Counted from the first letter of the stretch, positions 32,814 through 41,549 are shown. The stretch: DNA of 64,000 bases from Xenophilus arseniciresistens (GCF_028023875.1 NZ_JAQIPB010000001.1:310001-374000); one strand, 5' to 3'. Made by a program: numbers and translations. Notes: a model not told the origin generated them from the sequence alone.

Positions 32814-33281
32814 GATTTCAATCCCTGTTGACTAATATTGACGTTTGATTCAAACCGCAGCCCTGACGCAGGCGGGCAAACGGCGCAGCGCACATGGCGC
32901 AGCAGGTGCTTTTCTTGGCAATGGAATCGAGTGCCACACACCCAAAAAGCGCGCCATTATTTATTTGAAGAACGTCCTCCGGTTCCGCAGTAACACTTTA
33001 TTTTTAGTGAATTTTCTGTGACAGCGCATTTGGTAAAGCCTGAGGGGCTGTGGCCAGGGGAAACTCAAACGACGAGAAACGTTTTTGTATTTAATGGTCT
33101 TTCTAGTTTTTAATCGACAAATATTGTTTCTCGAGTGCCTGCGAAGAGCGAAGATTTGGCTTTTAAAAGTCAAACAATGTCTCTATTGGGCAGACGCCGG
33201 CTGCGACCAGCCAGCCGCACCAGCGCCGGCAAGACAAAAAGGAATGCCCGGCAGCACGAGCCGGCGCGTGCTGCGCAGGCC
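32814..33281. other. AT-rich intergenic region upstream of the giant T1SS gene
   Basis: 468 bp with no convincing gene. From about 32950 to 33180 the base composition drops far below the surrounding GC level, with runs such as TTTATTTTTAG and TTTTTGTATTTAATGG. It lies before the ATG at 32813 and after the sensor kinase stop at 33282, so it is the natural place for the operon promoter and for H-NS-type silencing. A 70-codon minus-strand frame inside it has no family features. I could not fix a -35/-10 pair. Confidence 0.6.
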
Positions 33282-35336
33282 CTAGATTTGTCGTTGGGTG
33301 CGCTGCCTGGCCAGCACGCTGCGCACCTTCAGCGCCAGCGCCTCGCGCGTGTAGGGCTTGCCGATCAGCTCCACCCCGGCATCCAGCCGTCCGCCATGGT
33401 CGATGGCGTTTTCGGTGTAGCCCGAGGTGAACAGCACCGCCAGCTCGGGCCGGCGCTGCCGGGCCAGGCTGGCCAGTTCGGTGCTGCGCATGCGCCCCGG
33501 CATGACCACGTCGGTGAACAGCAGGTCCACCTGCACGCCGCTTTCGAGGATGGCCATGGCCGACGCCGCGTCGCGCGCACTGAGCACCTCGTAGCCCAGG
33601 TCCTGCAGCAGGTCGCTGACGGTCTCGCGCACGGCGTCGTCGTCTTCGGCGACCAGCACCGTTTCATGGCCGCCCAGCACCCGCGTGGACTCGCTGCCGG
33701 ACGACAGGCGTTCGGGCTCCATCGAGCGCGGCAGGTAGAGCTTGACCGTGGTGCCATGGCCCGGCTCGCTGTAGAGCTTGACATGCCCGCCGGACTGCTT
33801 GACGAAGCCATAGACCATCGACAGGCCCAGCCCGCTGCCCCGGCCCTCTTCCTTGGTGGTGAAGAAGGGCTCGAAGACCTGCGCCATGAGCTGCGGGCTC
33901 ATGCCCACGCCGGTGTCGCTCACGGCGACCATCACGTACTGGCCCGGCTCCACGTCGTCGTGCAGGCGCGCATAGGCATCGTCCAGGTGCGCATTGGCGC
34001 ATTCGATGGTGAGCTGGCCCACGCCCTGCATCGCGTCGCGGCCGTTGATGGCCAGGTTCAGCAGCGCGTTCTCCATCTGCGCCGCGTCGACGAAGCAGTT
34101 CCACAGCTCGCCCGAGATCACGGCCTCGACCTCCACGCTCTCGCCCAGCGTGCGCCGCAGCATGTCCTCGATGCCCGGGATCAGCCTGCCGATGTTGAGC
34201 ACCTCGGGCTCCAGCGGCTGCTTGCGCGCGAAGGCCAGCAGCTGGCTGGCGAGCTTGGCGCCCTTCTTCACGCTCTCCAGCGCGGTGGCCAGGTGGCGCT
34301 CGGCGCTCGGGTTGCCGCCCGTCACCCGGCTCAGCAGCTGCAGGTTGCCCGAAATGACATGCAGCAGGTTGTTGAAGTCGTGCGCCACGCCGCCCGTGAG
34401 CTTGCCCACGCTCTCCATCTTCTGCGCGTGGTGCAGCGCCGCTTCGGAGGCCCGCAGGGCCTCGGCCGCGCTGCGTTCGGCGCTGACGTCGCGGCCCACC
34501 AGCAGCAGGAGCTGCTCGTCGGGCACCGTGCTCCACTCGATCACGTGGTAGGCGCCGTCGCGCGCGCGGCAGCGGGTCTCGAAGCGGAAGGACGCGCCGG
34601 ATTCGGGCAGCCCTGGAATCACGCGATGGCTGACCTCGCGGTCCTGCGGATGCAGCAGCCAGGCCAGCGGGCGCCCCAGCAGGTCGGCCGTGCTCCAGCC
34701 CAGCAGCCGCTCCCAGGCCGGGTTGGCCTGCCGGATCTGCGTGGAGCGGTCGCAGATGAGCATCAGGTCGGTGGACAGCCGCCACATGCGGTCGCGGTCG
34801 GCCGTGCGCTGCGCGATCAGCTCGTCCTGCGACTGCACCCAGCGCTCGAGCCGCTCGGTGGCCAGGAACTTCGAGGTCGTCTCCATGACGGTGTCGATCA
34901 GCCCGACGATGCGGCCCTGCTCGTCGCGCAGCGGGCTGTAGCAGAAGGTGAAGTGGGCCTGCTCCGCGTAGCCGTGGCGGTTGATCTGCAGCGGGAAGTC
35001 CTCGATGAACACGGCCTCGCCGGCAAAGGTCCGCGTCACGAAGGGCTCGATCGCATCCCAGGCCTCGGCCCAGGCCTGCGCGAAGGAGCGCCCGAGGGTG
35101 TCCGGCTTGTTGCCCAGGATGACCTTGAACGCGTCGTTGTAGATCATCGTCAGGCTCTCGCCCCATACGATGCATTTGGGGAAGTGCGAGGCCAGCATCA
35201 TCTCCACGGGGATGCGCAGATGCACCGGCCACTGCGCAATGGGGCCCAGCGGCGTGCCGGACCAGTCGAAGGCACGCACCGCCTCGCTCATCGGGCCCGG
35301 GGCGGCCGGGAAGTTGTTGGAGAAAGCAGCGCTCAC
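33282..35336 (-). CDS. Hybrid sensor histidine kinase with PAS domains and receiver
   Basis: 684 residues, no membrane segment, so cytoplasmic. A PAS-like sensor region (about 30-140, with CIVWGESLTMIYNDAFKVIL) is followed by a second PAS (about 170-290). The HisKA domain has the phospho-acceptor in GGVAHDFNNLLHVISG (His near 318). The ATPase has N (LLNLAINGRDAM), G1 (VSDTGVGM), F (FEPFFTTKEEGRGSGLGL) boxes. The C-terminal receiver (about 565-684) has acidic LVAEDDDAV, Asp in DLLFTDVVMPG and Lys in ELIGKPYT. The GTG at 35336 overlaps the ctaG stop as GTGA, so I prefer it to the internal ATG at 35291. Coupling to an oxidase operon hints at a redox or oxygen-related signal, but no haem or flavin motif is obvious. 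A separate response regulator is not nearby. Confidence 0.9.
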   Translation of the reverse strand: MSAAFSNNFPAAPGPMSEAVRAFDWSGTPLGPIAQWPVHLRIPVEMMLASHFPKCIVWGESLTMIYNDAFKVILGNKPDTLGRSFAQAWAEAWDAIEPFVTRTFAGEAVFIEDFPLQINRHGYAEQAHFTFCYSPLRDEQGRIVGLIDTVMETTSKFLATERLERWVQSQDELIAQRTADRDRMWRLSTDLMLICDRSTQIRQANPAWERLLGWSTADLLGRPLAWLLHPQDREVSHRVIPGLPESGASFRFETRCRARDGAYHVIEWSTVPDEQLLLLVGRDVSAERSAAEALRASEAALHHAQKMESVGKLTGGVAHDFNNLLHVISGNLQLLSRVTGGNPSAERHLATALESVKKGAKLASQLLAFARKQPLEPEVLNIGRLIPGIEDMLRRTLGESVEVEAVISGELWNCFVDAAQMENALLNLAINGRDAMQGVGQLTIECANAHLDDAYARLHDDVEPGQYVMVAVSDTGVGMSPQLMAQVFEPFFTTKEEGRGSGLGLSMVYGFVKQSGGHVKLYSEPGHGTTVKLYLPRSMEPERLSSGSESTRVLGGHETVLVAEDDDAVRETVSDLLQDLGYEVLSARDAASAMAILESGVQVDLLFTDVVMPGRMRSTELASLARQRRPELAVLFTSGYTENAIDHGGRLDAGVELIGKPYTREALALKVRSVLARQRTQRQI

Positions 35337-36124
35337 CGCAGGGGCCTTTGCCAGGTTGGAATGCGTGGGCCCATTGTGGGGGCGCGCGGCGTGCGGCGCA
35401 GGAACACGCCAAGCGCGGCCGCCATGTAGGCCATGCCGCCGGGCACCCACATGATGAGCCCGGCCAGTTGTTGATCCACCAGCGGCGACAGGCCCCAGGC
35501 CCGCGCCCCGGGCGCCTGCAGCGCATAGAGCGGCGTGCCGGCGAAGGTCAGCAGCGCGCCCAGCAGCCCGGTGTGGGCCAGGCTCAGCAGCAGGGCCACC
35601 AGCACCGCGCCGCGCTGCGCCGGCCCCGCATGAAAGGCCTGCCGCCCGAACGCGAAGGAGGCCAGCGCCAGCGCCGTCGTCAGGCCCACGTGCACCGGGC
35701 CGGAAAGCAGTGCCGCCGCATACACCACGGGCAGGTGCCACAGCCACAGCAACAGCCCGTGCAGCGTGGCCGCGGCGCCCAGCCGCGCGCCGCCCGCATG
35801 CCGCGGCGCGCGCCAGCCCGCGGCCAGCAGCGCGCAGCCGGCCACCAGCACCATGAGCTGGGCCATGTGGGCTCCCGCCAGCGTGGCGGCCAGGCGGCAC
35901 AGCGGCGAGACCAGCGCCAGCGCCAGCAGCAGCAGGCCGACCAGCCGCCATCGCCGGGCCGCGCCGGCCGGCAGCCCGCTGCGCCACGTCGGCGCCAGGG
36001 CCCAGGCGGCCAGCAGCAGCAGCGGCACCAGCGTGGCGGGCGCCAGGCTCCAGGCCCGCCACCAGCCCTGCGGCAGGGCCGGCAGCGCATCCACGGTACA
36101 CAGGCTCATCAGCGTGCCGGACAT
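35333..36124 (-). CDS. ctaG: Cytochrome c oxidase assembly factor, caa3-type CtaG
   Basis: 263 residues with about seven membrane helices and few charged residues between them, typical of the caa3_CtaG family. Recognisable segments are GAHMAQLMVLVAGCALLAAG, TLHGLLLWLWHLPVVYAAAL and QQLAGLIMWVPGGMAYMAAAL. Conserved His residues in AHM and HLP and Met residues near the C-terminus fit a copper-delivery role during oxidase assembly. AGGAGGGG lies about 6 bp before the ATG at 36124. It follows the small membrane protein gene by 21 bp and overlaps the kinase gene. Confidence 0.88.
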   Translation of the reverse strand: MSGTLMSLCTVDALPALPQGWWRAWSLAPATLVPLLLLAAWALAPTWRSGLPAGAARRWRLVGLLLLALALVSPLCRLAATLAGAHMAQLMVLVAGCALLAAGWRAPRHAGGARLGAAATLHGLLLWLWHLPVVYAAALLSGPVHVGLTTALALASFAFGRQAFHAGPAQRGAVLVALLLSLAHTGLLGALLTFAGTPLYALQAPGARAWGLSPLVDQQLAGLIMWVPGGMAYMAAALGVFLRRTPRAPTMGPRIPTWQRPLR

Positions 36125-36145
36125 GGCGTGTTCCCCTCCTTCGCT

Positions 36146-36541
36146 TCAGACACAGGGCGGCAGCCACAGCAGCGGCAGGCCGACGAAAGCCGTGGCCGCT
36201 GCGGCCGTCAGGTACAGCAGGGCCGAAAGGCCCGCCAGGAAGCGGCGGCGCACGGCACGCTCGCGGTGCGCCGGACCTTCGGGACGCAGCGCGCGGCGGC
36301 CGCGCCAGCATTGCCAGGCCGCGGCCAGCAGCAGGGCCACCGTGGCCAGCGTGAGCAGCAGGAGCGAGAGATTCACGCCGGTGAAGGGGCCGCGCGCCGG
36401 CGCGGGCGGCGCCACGGCGCAGGCCACCGAGAGCGCGCCATAGGCCGCCACGAACCACAGCGACCACAGCGTGAAGCCGGCCGCCACATGCCAGGCCCGG
36501 TGCGGCGCCAGCCAGGCGCATGCCACGCGCGAGCCCTTCAT
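36146..36541 (-). CDS. Small membrane protein of the oxidase operon
   Basis: 131 residues with three likely membrane helices (HVAAGFTLWSLWFVAAYGAL, LSLLLLTLATVALLLAAAW, LAGLSALLYLTAAAATAFVG). A charged loop (RRALRPEGPAHRERAVRRR) separates the last two. The ATG at 36541 overlaps the stop of the oxidase I/III gene as ATGA. I recognise no family. Position between the oxidase and ctaG suggests an accessory or assembly subunit, possibly in the place of a subunit IV, but that is context only. Confidence 0.78.
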   Translation of the reverse strand: MKGSRVACAWLAPHRAWHVAAGFTLWSLWFVAAYGALSVACAVAPPAPARGPFTGVNLSLLLLTLATVALLLAAAWQCWRGRRALRPEGPAHRERAVRRRFLAGLSALLYLTAAAATAFVGLPLLWLPPCV

Positions 36542-39069
36542 GGCGCGAAGCCCATCGGCGCCAGCGAAAAGGCCAGCCAGGCCACGGCCGTGGCGCCCGC
36601 GCTGTAGTGCCACCAGGCCGCCACCACGCGCGGCTCATAAGGCCGGTGCACGCCCACCCAGCCGCGTTGCACGCGCGCGGCCTGCATCAGCGCCAGCAGG
36701 CCCGCCACCAGCGCATGCAGGCCCAGGTAGATCAGGGCCACGGCCAGCACGGCGTCGTGCGCAGTGCGGCGCGGCTGCAGCGGCAACTGCCACAGCAGCG
36801 CGGCCAGCGCCAGCGTGGCCGCCAGCCCCAGCACGCCGGTCAGCGCAAGCTGCAGGGCCGCATGGCGCGCGTGGCCCCGGGCCAGGCCGCGGCGCACGCG
36901 CCACAGCAGCAGCACGCCCGCCAGCATGGGCGCCAGCACGCCTCCCATGGCGCCGGGCCCCAGCATGGGCCGGGCCGGTGCCTGCCACTGCGGCGCCACC
37001 GTCCACAGGTAGAACCAGCCGAAGAGCAAGGCGCCGTACAGCGCGCCGTCGGCCAGCAGGCTCAGGTTCATGCCCCAGTGGCCCGGCCCGTCCAGGCCGT
37101 GGGTGTGCGGGCGCACGGCCCTGCCATCGACCACCAGCGGTGCGGGCGCCCCGCCCTGCGCCGCGCCATAGGCCGGATGCTCGCCATTGACCCAGGACCA
37201 GCGCAGCAGCTGCACCAGCACCAGCAAGGCCACCGCCGCGGCCGGCAGGTAGAGCTTGCACAGCAGCAGCACGCACAACAGCGCCAGCAACGCGGCCGAC
37301 TGCAGCGGCAGCCAGCTGTTGCCGGGCAGCACGATCAGCTCGGTGGGCCGCGCGGCCACGGCGCTGCTGCCCAGGGTTTCGCGGCCCGCGTCGGCGCGCG
37401 CCAGCGCATGCGCGCCTTCGGCCATCTCTTGCGGCAGCGCAGGCCGCGCCCACAGCGGGTGGCGCGCGCGCACCGGCGCCTGCGAGGCGAAGTTGTAGGG
37501 CTCGGGCGGCGTGGCCGTGGCCCATTCGAGCGTGCTCGCACCCCAGGGGTTGACGCCCGCACGCGCGCCCAGTCGCCAGTGCAGCGCCAGATCGATCAGC
37601 ACGGTGACGATGCCGAAGGCCATCACGAAGCCGAAGACCGAGGAGACGAGGTTGGGCAGTTCCCAACCCAGGCCCGCCTCGTAGGTGTAGACGCGCCGCG
37701 GCATGCCCAGAAGGCCCGTCCAGTGCATGACCAGGAAGGTGCCGTTGAAGCCGATGAAGGTGAGCCAGAAACCCGCGCGTGCAAGCCGGCGCGAAGGCAT
37801 GCGCCCGCTGACGTGCGGCAGCCAGTGGTACAGGCCCGCGAGCAGCGGAAACAGCATGCCGCCCACCAGCACGTAGTGGAAATGCGCGACCACGAAGTGC
37901 GTGTCGTGGACCTGCCAGTTGAAGGGCACCAGCGCCAGCATCACCCCGGTGAGCCCGCCGGCCACGAAGACCAGCAGGAAGGCGCCGATCCACAGCATGG
38001 GCACCTCCCAGCGCGGCCGGCCGGTCCACAGGGTGGCGATCCAGGCGAACAGCTGCACCGCCGTGGGCACGCCCACCAGCATGCTCGCGGCCGAGAAGAA
38101 GGCCTGCGCCAGCGCCGGAATGCCCAGCGTGAACATGTGGTGCACCCACAGCCCGAAGCTCAGGAAGCCCACGCCGATCAGCGAGGCCACGACCCACACA
38201 TAGCCCACCAGCGGCCGGCCCGCGAAGACCGGCACCAGGGTGGAGATGACGCCCGCGGCCGGCAGGAAGATGATGTAGACCTCGGGGTGGCCGAAGAGCC
38301 AGAACAGGTGCGCCCACAGCAGCGGGTCGCCGCCGCGCGTGGGGTCGAAGAAGGCCCAGCCGGCCGCGCGCTCCAGCTCCAGCAGCAGCGAGCCCAGCAC
38401 CAGCGGCGGGAAGCCGATCACGATCATCAGCGAGGTGACCAGCATCGACCACGCGAAGATGGGCATCTTCTGCAGCGCCATACCGGCCGCGCGCGTGCGC
38501 AGGATGGACACGGCCAGCTCGATGCCCGCGGCCAGCGTGGCGATCTCGACGAAGGTGATGCCGATGAGCCAGAAGTCGGCGTTGATGCCCGGCGAGTAGC
38601 GGTTGCTGGACAGCGGCGTGTACATGAACCAGCCCGCGTCGGGCGCCAGCTCGAACACCAGCGAGCTGGTGAAGATCAGCCCGCCGAAGAGGTAGCACCA
38701 GTAGCCGAAGGCCGAAAGGCGCGGGAACACGAGGTCGCGCGCGCCCAGCATCTTGGGCAGCAGGTAAGCCGCCAGCCCCTGCAGCACCGGCACGGCGAAC
38801 AGGAACATCATCAAGGTGCCGTGCATGGTGAAGGCCTGGTTGTAGGCCCCGGGCCCCATGAAGTCATGGCCCGGCAGCGCCAGCTGCGCGCGCAGCAGCA
38901 TGGCCAGCACGCCCGCCACCACGAAGAAGAAGGCGGCCGTGAGCATGAAGCGCAGCGCGATGGTGCCGTGGTTCACCGCGGCCAGCGTGCGCCAGCCCGG
39001 CGGGTTGCGCCACACGGCATGCAGCGCGTCGCGCAGGGCGCGGCCTTCTTCCGGCATCGCGCCGCTCAT
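36538..39069 (-). CDS. ctaD: Cytochrome c oxidase, fused subunits I and III
   Basis: 843 residues. Residues 1 to about 600 are haem-copper subunit I. They include the haem-a ligand in MHGTLMMFLFAVP, WLFGHPEVYIIFLPA with CuB His, the cross-linked Tyr and the A1-type Glu, the His-His pair in GLWVHHMFTLG, and the haem ligands in HDTHFVVAHFHYVL. Residues about 620-843 are a shortened subunit III (HWGMNLSLLADGALYGALLF, then VALIYLGLHALVAG). I/III fusions are known, for instance in Thermus caa3 oxidase. The enzyme reduces oxygen to water and pumps protons. The ATG at 39069 overlaps the subunit II stop as ATGA, and the gene's own stop overlaps the next start. Confidence 0.93.
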   Translation of the reverse strand: MSGAMPEEGRALRDALHAVWRNPPGWRTLAAVNHGTIALRFMLTAAFFFVVAGVLAMLLRAQLALPGHDFMGPGAYNQAFTMHGTLMMFLFAVPVLQGLAAYLLPKMLGARDLVFPRLSAFGYWCYLFGGLIFTSSLVFELAPDAGWFMYTPLSSNRYSPGINADFWLIGITFVEIATLAAGIELAVSILRTRAAGMALQKMPIFAWSMLVTSLMIVIGFPPLVLGSLLLELERAAGWAFFDPTRGGDPLLWAHLFWLFGHPEVYIIFLPAAGVISTLVPVFAGRPLVGYVWVVASLIGVGFLSFGLWVHHMFTLGIPALAQAFFSAASMLVGVPTAVQLFAWIATLWTGRPRWEVPMLWIGAFLLVFVAGGLTGVMLALVPFNWQVHDTHFVVAHFHYVLVGGMLFPLLAGLYHWLPHVSGRMPSRRLARAGFWLTFIGFNGTFLVMHWTGLLGMPRRVYTYEAGLGWELPNLVSSVFGFVMAFGIVTVLIDLALHWRLGARAGVNPWGASTLEWATATPPEPYNFASQAPVRARHPLWARPALPQEMAEGAHALARADAGRETLGSSAVAARPTELIVLPGNSWLPLQSAALLALLCVLLLCKLYLPAAAVALLVLVQLLRWSWVNGEHPAYGAAQGGAPAPLVVDGRAVRPHTHGLDGPGHWGMNLSLLADGALYGALLFGWFYLWTVAPQWQAPARPMLGPGAMGGVLAPMLAGVLLLWRVRRGLARGHARHAALQLALTGVLGLAATLALAALLWQLPLQPRRTAHDAVLAVALIYLGLHALVAGLLALMQAARVQRGWVGVHRPYEPRVVAAWWHYSAGATAVAWLAFSLAPMGFAP

Positions 39070-39752
39070 GGCGCCGCCCCCGTCGCGCCGGCGCGCAGCC
39101 ACTGCTCGAAAGCCTCGGCGGACATGGCCTGCACCTGCATGGGCATCTGCGCATGGCCCGTGCCGCAGAACTCGGCACACACGCCGCGGTACAGGCCCGG
39201 CGCATCGGCCTGCAAGCGCAGCACCAGCGTGCGGCCCGGCACGGCGTCGAGCTTGCCGCCCAGGCGCGGCACCCAGAAGGAATGGATCACGTCGGCGCTG
39301 CGCGTGTGCACGTCCACGGGCCGGCCGGCCGGGATGCGCATTTCGCCGCGCAGGCGCGCGCCGGTGTCGGGATAGTGGACCTCCCACCACCACTGATGGC
39401 CCGTCACCTCCACGCGCAGTGGCGCCTGCGCCGCGCCGGGCCAGGGCAGCTGGTGCAGGCCTGCGGGCGAGCCGAAGATCAAGAGCGCCGTGATGGCCAC
39501 GCCGGGCAGCAGCAGGCCGCCACCGACCAGCCAGCGCCGCGCCACGCGCTGCGCCTGCACGGGCGGCAGCGGCGCGCGCCTGCGCATGGCCCAGGCACCG
39601 GCCAGGCACACGCCCACCAGCACCAGGGCCGCCACGCCGAACATCCACCACCAGACCTGCGCGATGGCCTGCGCCGAGGGGCCGGCCGGGTCCAGCACCG
39701 ACAAGGGTCCGCGACATGCGCCGAGCGCGGGCAGCAGCGCCAGGGCCCACAC
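39066..39752 (-). CDS. ctaC: Cytochrome c oxidase subunit II
   Basis: About 228 residues. A lipoprotein-like leader ends in LPALGAC. Two membrane helices follow (VWWWMFGVAALVLVGVCLAG; RWLVGGGLLLPGVAITALLIF). The CuA domain holds VEVTGHQWWWEVHYPD, IHSFWVPRLGGKLDAVPG and the metal site YRGVCAEFCGTGHAQMPMQV with both Cys, His and Met present. It accepts electrons from cytochrome c. There is no fused cytochrome c domain, so it is not a caa3-type subunit II. The start is weak: the GTG at 39752 is the only reasonable codon in frame, and it lies 7 bp from the divergent gene's first ATG. Confidence 0.88.
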   Translation of the reverse strand: MWALALLPALGACRGPLSVLDPAGPSAQAIAQVWWWMFGVAALVLVGVCLAGAWAMRRRAPLPPVQAQRVARRWLVGGGLLLPGVAITALLIFGSPAGLHQLPWPGAAQAPLRVEVTGHQWWWEVHYPDTGARLRGEMRIPAGRPVDVHTRSADVIHSFWVPRLGGKLDAVPGRTLVLRLQADAPGLYRGVCAEFCGTGHAQMPMQVQAMSAEAFEQWLRAGATGAAP

Positions 39753-39764
39753 TGCGGCATGCCC

Positions 39765-40262
39765 ATGCCTGACACGCGCGCCGCCGATGCGCCTGCCGCC
39801 CTGCCCGAGCCCATCCTGAGCCGGGCCGCCATTGCGGGCCATCCGCTGCATCCGATGCTGATCCACTTTCCGGTCGCGGCGCTGATCGGGCTGCTGGGCA
39901 CCGATGCCGCCTGGCTCTGGACGCAGGACCCGTTCTGGGCCCGTGCCGGCCTGTGGCTGGCCGGCACGGGCGCGGCCGGCGGCTGGCTGGCCAGCATCGC
40001 GGGGCTGGTCGACCTGCTGGGCGTGGCGCGCATCCGGCGCCTGGTCACGGCCTGGGGCCATGCACTGCTGGCCGTGATGATGCTGTCGCTGGCCTCGATG
40101 AACTGGGCGCTGCGCTGGCGCGCCGACGACCCGGCGCAGTGGCTGTGGCCCTGGGGCGCGGCCATCACGGGCCTGACGGCGCTGTTCATCGCAATGGCGG
40201 CCTACCTGGGAGGCCGGCTGGTGTACGAGAAGGGTGTGGCCGTGGACCTGGGCGCCGACTGA
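39765..40262 (+). CDS. DUF2231-type membrane protein
   Basis: 165 residues with four membrane helices. The family pattern is clear in GHPLHPMLIHFPVAALIGLLG, where paired His residues precede the first helix, followed by GWLASIAGLVDLLG and ALLAVMMLSLASMNWALRW. The biochemical role of DUF2231 is unknown. The ATG at 39765 is chosen; an ATG two codons upstream (39759) is equally possible, and neither has a Shine-Dalgarno. It is divergent from ctaC with almost no gap, so its promoter would lie inside ctaC. Confidence 0.82.
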   Translation: MPDTRAADAPAALPEPILSRAAIAGHPLHPMLIHFPVAALIGLLGTDAAWLWTQDPFWARAGLWLAGTGAAGGWLASIAGLVDLLGVARIRRLVTAWGHALLAVMMLSLASMNWALRWRADDPAQWLWPWGAAITGLTALFIAMAAYLGGRLVYEKGVAVDLGAD

Positions 40263-40264
40263 AT

Positions 40265-40687
40265 TCAAGGCCGTGCTCCGGGCTGGGCCAGCACCAGCCA
40301 GGCAATGGTCAGCAGCAGCGGCAGCAGCAAGGCGCCCACCCCCAGCGCGGCGTGGCGCGCGGGCTGCCCGCGCTCCAGGCGCAGGATCAGCAGGCCGAAG
40401 CTCGCATGCCCGAGCACCAGCAGCGCGACCAGCGCCAGCTTGGCCAGCAACCACACGCCCAGCGTGCCGTGCCAGATGAAGATCAGCGTGCCCGAGGCAA
40501 TCGCCAGCAGCGCCGCAGGCGTGGCGCCCCACACGAAGAGCGCGCGCAGGATCTCGTCGTCGGCGGCACCGAGCGCGACGGGCCGGCGCTGCGCGCCACC
40601 GGCCGCTGCGACCGCCAGCGGCAGGTACAGCAGCGCGCCGCACCAGAGGATGACGGCGCAGATGTGCAGCAGCTTCAGCCACGGCAT
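40265..40687 (-). CDS. CopD-family membrane protein
   Basis: 140 residues with four membrane helices. The opening PWLKLLHICAVILWCGALLY with a conserved His in the first helix is typical of CopD/YcnJ-like and HemJ-like integral membrane proteins. A second His-containing helix has LVLGHASFGLLIL. Function could be copper-related or haem-related; the sequence does not decide between them, though the neighbouring copper-dependent oxidase makes copper handling attractive. GGAGG sits about 6 bp before the ATG at 40687. It converges with the DUF2231 gene, only 2 bp between stops. Confidence 0.8.
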   Translation of the reverse strand: MPWLKLLHICAVILWCGALLYLPLAVAAAGGAQRRPVALGAADDEILRALFVWGATPAALLAIASGTLIFIWHGTLGVWLLAKLALVALLVLGHASFGLLILRLERGQPARHAALGVGALLLPLLLTIAWLVLAQPGARP

Positions 40688-41007
40688 GGCGGCCTCCGGG
40701 CAGCAAGGCGGGGTGCGTTCAATGCCGGCACAAGGGCGCTGCGCGGCCACGGGCGGCCAGGTCGGGCGGGCCTTCGAACAGGGTTGCGGGGGTCTGGTTG
40801 CCGGGGTGGCTGCTCATCGCTGTCTGTCCTTGTCTGGCTCGGTCGCTTCCCTTGAATGCATCCTAGGCATTCGCGAGCGGCGGCCCTGTCGGACAACAGG
40901 TGAAGTGAGCGGGCGCCTGCAGACGCGCGCCATTCCAATAAAGAAGGCCCGGCCACCGCGAGGTGTCCGGGCCTTGTGGGTTGCGCGACCGAGCCGGCCG
41001 CGCGCGA
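40688..41007. other. Intergenic region with an inverted repeat and a terminator
   Basis: 320 bp between the CopD-like gene and the small coiled-coil gene, both on minus. It contains the terminator at 40944-40975 and a short inverted repeat GAATGC-N7-GCATTC (40854-40872), which could be an operator for the CopD-like gene. I see no gene in it. Confidence 0.5.
40944..40975 (-). terminator. Rho-independent terminator of the coiled-coil protein gene
   Basis: A perfect 9-bp stem, AAGGCCCGG / CCGGGCCTT, has a 14-nt loop and is followed on the minus strand by the T-rich CTTTATT. It lies 33 bp after the stop at 41008. Confidence 0.75.
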
Positions 41008-41415
41008 TCAGGACTTCATGGCCTTGATGTCGGCCTTGGCCTTGGTGTAGTCGGCGTCTGCCTGCTTCTTGCAGGCGTCCTTGGCTTCACCGCTGCTGTC
41101 GTCGCACTTTTCCTTGGCGACTTCATGCATGCCCTTGGCCTTGGCTTCTGCGACCTTGCGCGTGTTGCTTGCGCTGGGCTTGTACTGCTGTTCCAGCTCG
41201 GCCTTGGCCACGTTCTGCTTGGCGTCGGCTTCCTTCTGGCACACGTCCTTGGCGTTGTCCTTGAGCGTGTCGCATTGCGCCTTGGCAGCCTTGTGGTCGG
41301 CTTCGATCTGCTGCTTGGCGGCCTTGTGCTGGTCACCCGTCATCGACTGGGCATGTGCACCCGACAGCGCGAACAGGCTGGTGGCGATGGCAATGGCGAG
41401 GGTCTTGGTCTTCAT
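41008..41415 (-). CDS. Small periplasmic Lys/Ala-rich protein
   Basis: 135 residues. A standard signal peptide (MKTKTLAIAIATSLFALSGA, cut near AHA/QS) is followed by a highly charged helical body rich in Lys, Ala, Asp and Gln. Segments are DQHKAAKQQIEADHKAAKAQ, KDVCQKEADAKQNVAKAELE and DYTKAKADIKAMK. Four Cys residues, spaced as two pairs, could form disulfides. Composition resembles TolA-like coiled coils, but I see no functional domain. AAGGAG sits about 9 bp before the ATG and a clear terminator follows, so it is probably a well-expressed single gene. Confidence 0.85.
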   Translation of the reverse strand: MKTKTLAIAIATSLFALSGAHAQSMTGDQHKAAKQQIEADHKAAKAQCDTLKDNAKDVCQKEADAKQNVAKAELEQQYKPSASNTRKVAEAKAKGMHEVAKEKCDDSSGEAKDACKKQADADYTKAKADIKAMKS

Positions 41416-41549
41416 GTGTGCGACTCCTTGGGTTGTGGTGCGGGATGAAGTGTGCGGCGGCTGAAATGGGCACCTTGTAGGTGCATCGGGAACGCGGCTG
41501 TAGTCGGTGCGTGACTGGCGCGATGGCTAAGCGCCGACGCGCCGCGTTC

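Noticed and set aside
32961-33173. A 70-residue minus-strand frame in the AT-rich intergenic region
   Set aside because: Composition reflects AT-rich DNA, there is no ribosome-binding site and no similarity to any family I know; treated as regulatory DNA.
36520-39375. A 951-codon plus-strand frame opposite the oxidase genes
   Set aside because: Antisense to the subunit I/III codons with His/Arg/Gln-rich sequence, no domains; the oxidase motifs on minus are unambiguous.
40265-40687. Assignment of the CopD-like gene to hemJ
   Set aside because: HemJ-like features are not specific enough; only the broader CopD-type membrane family is supported.
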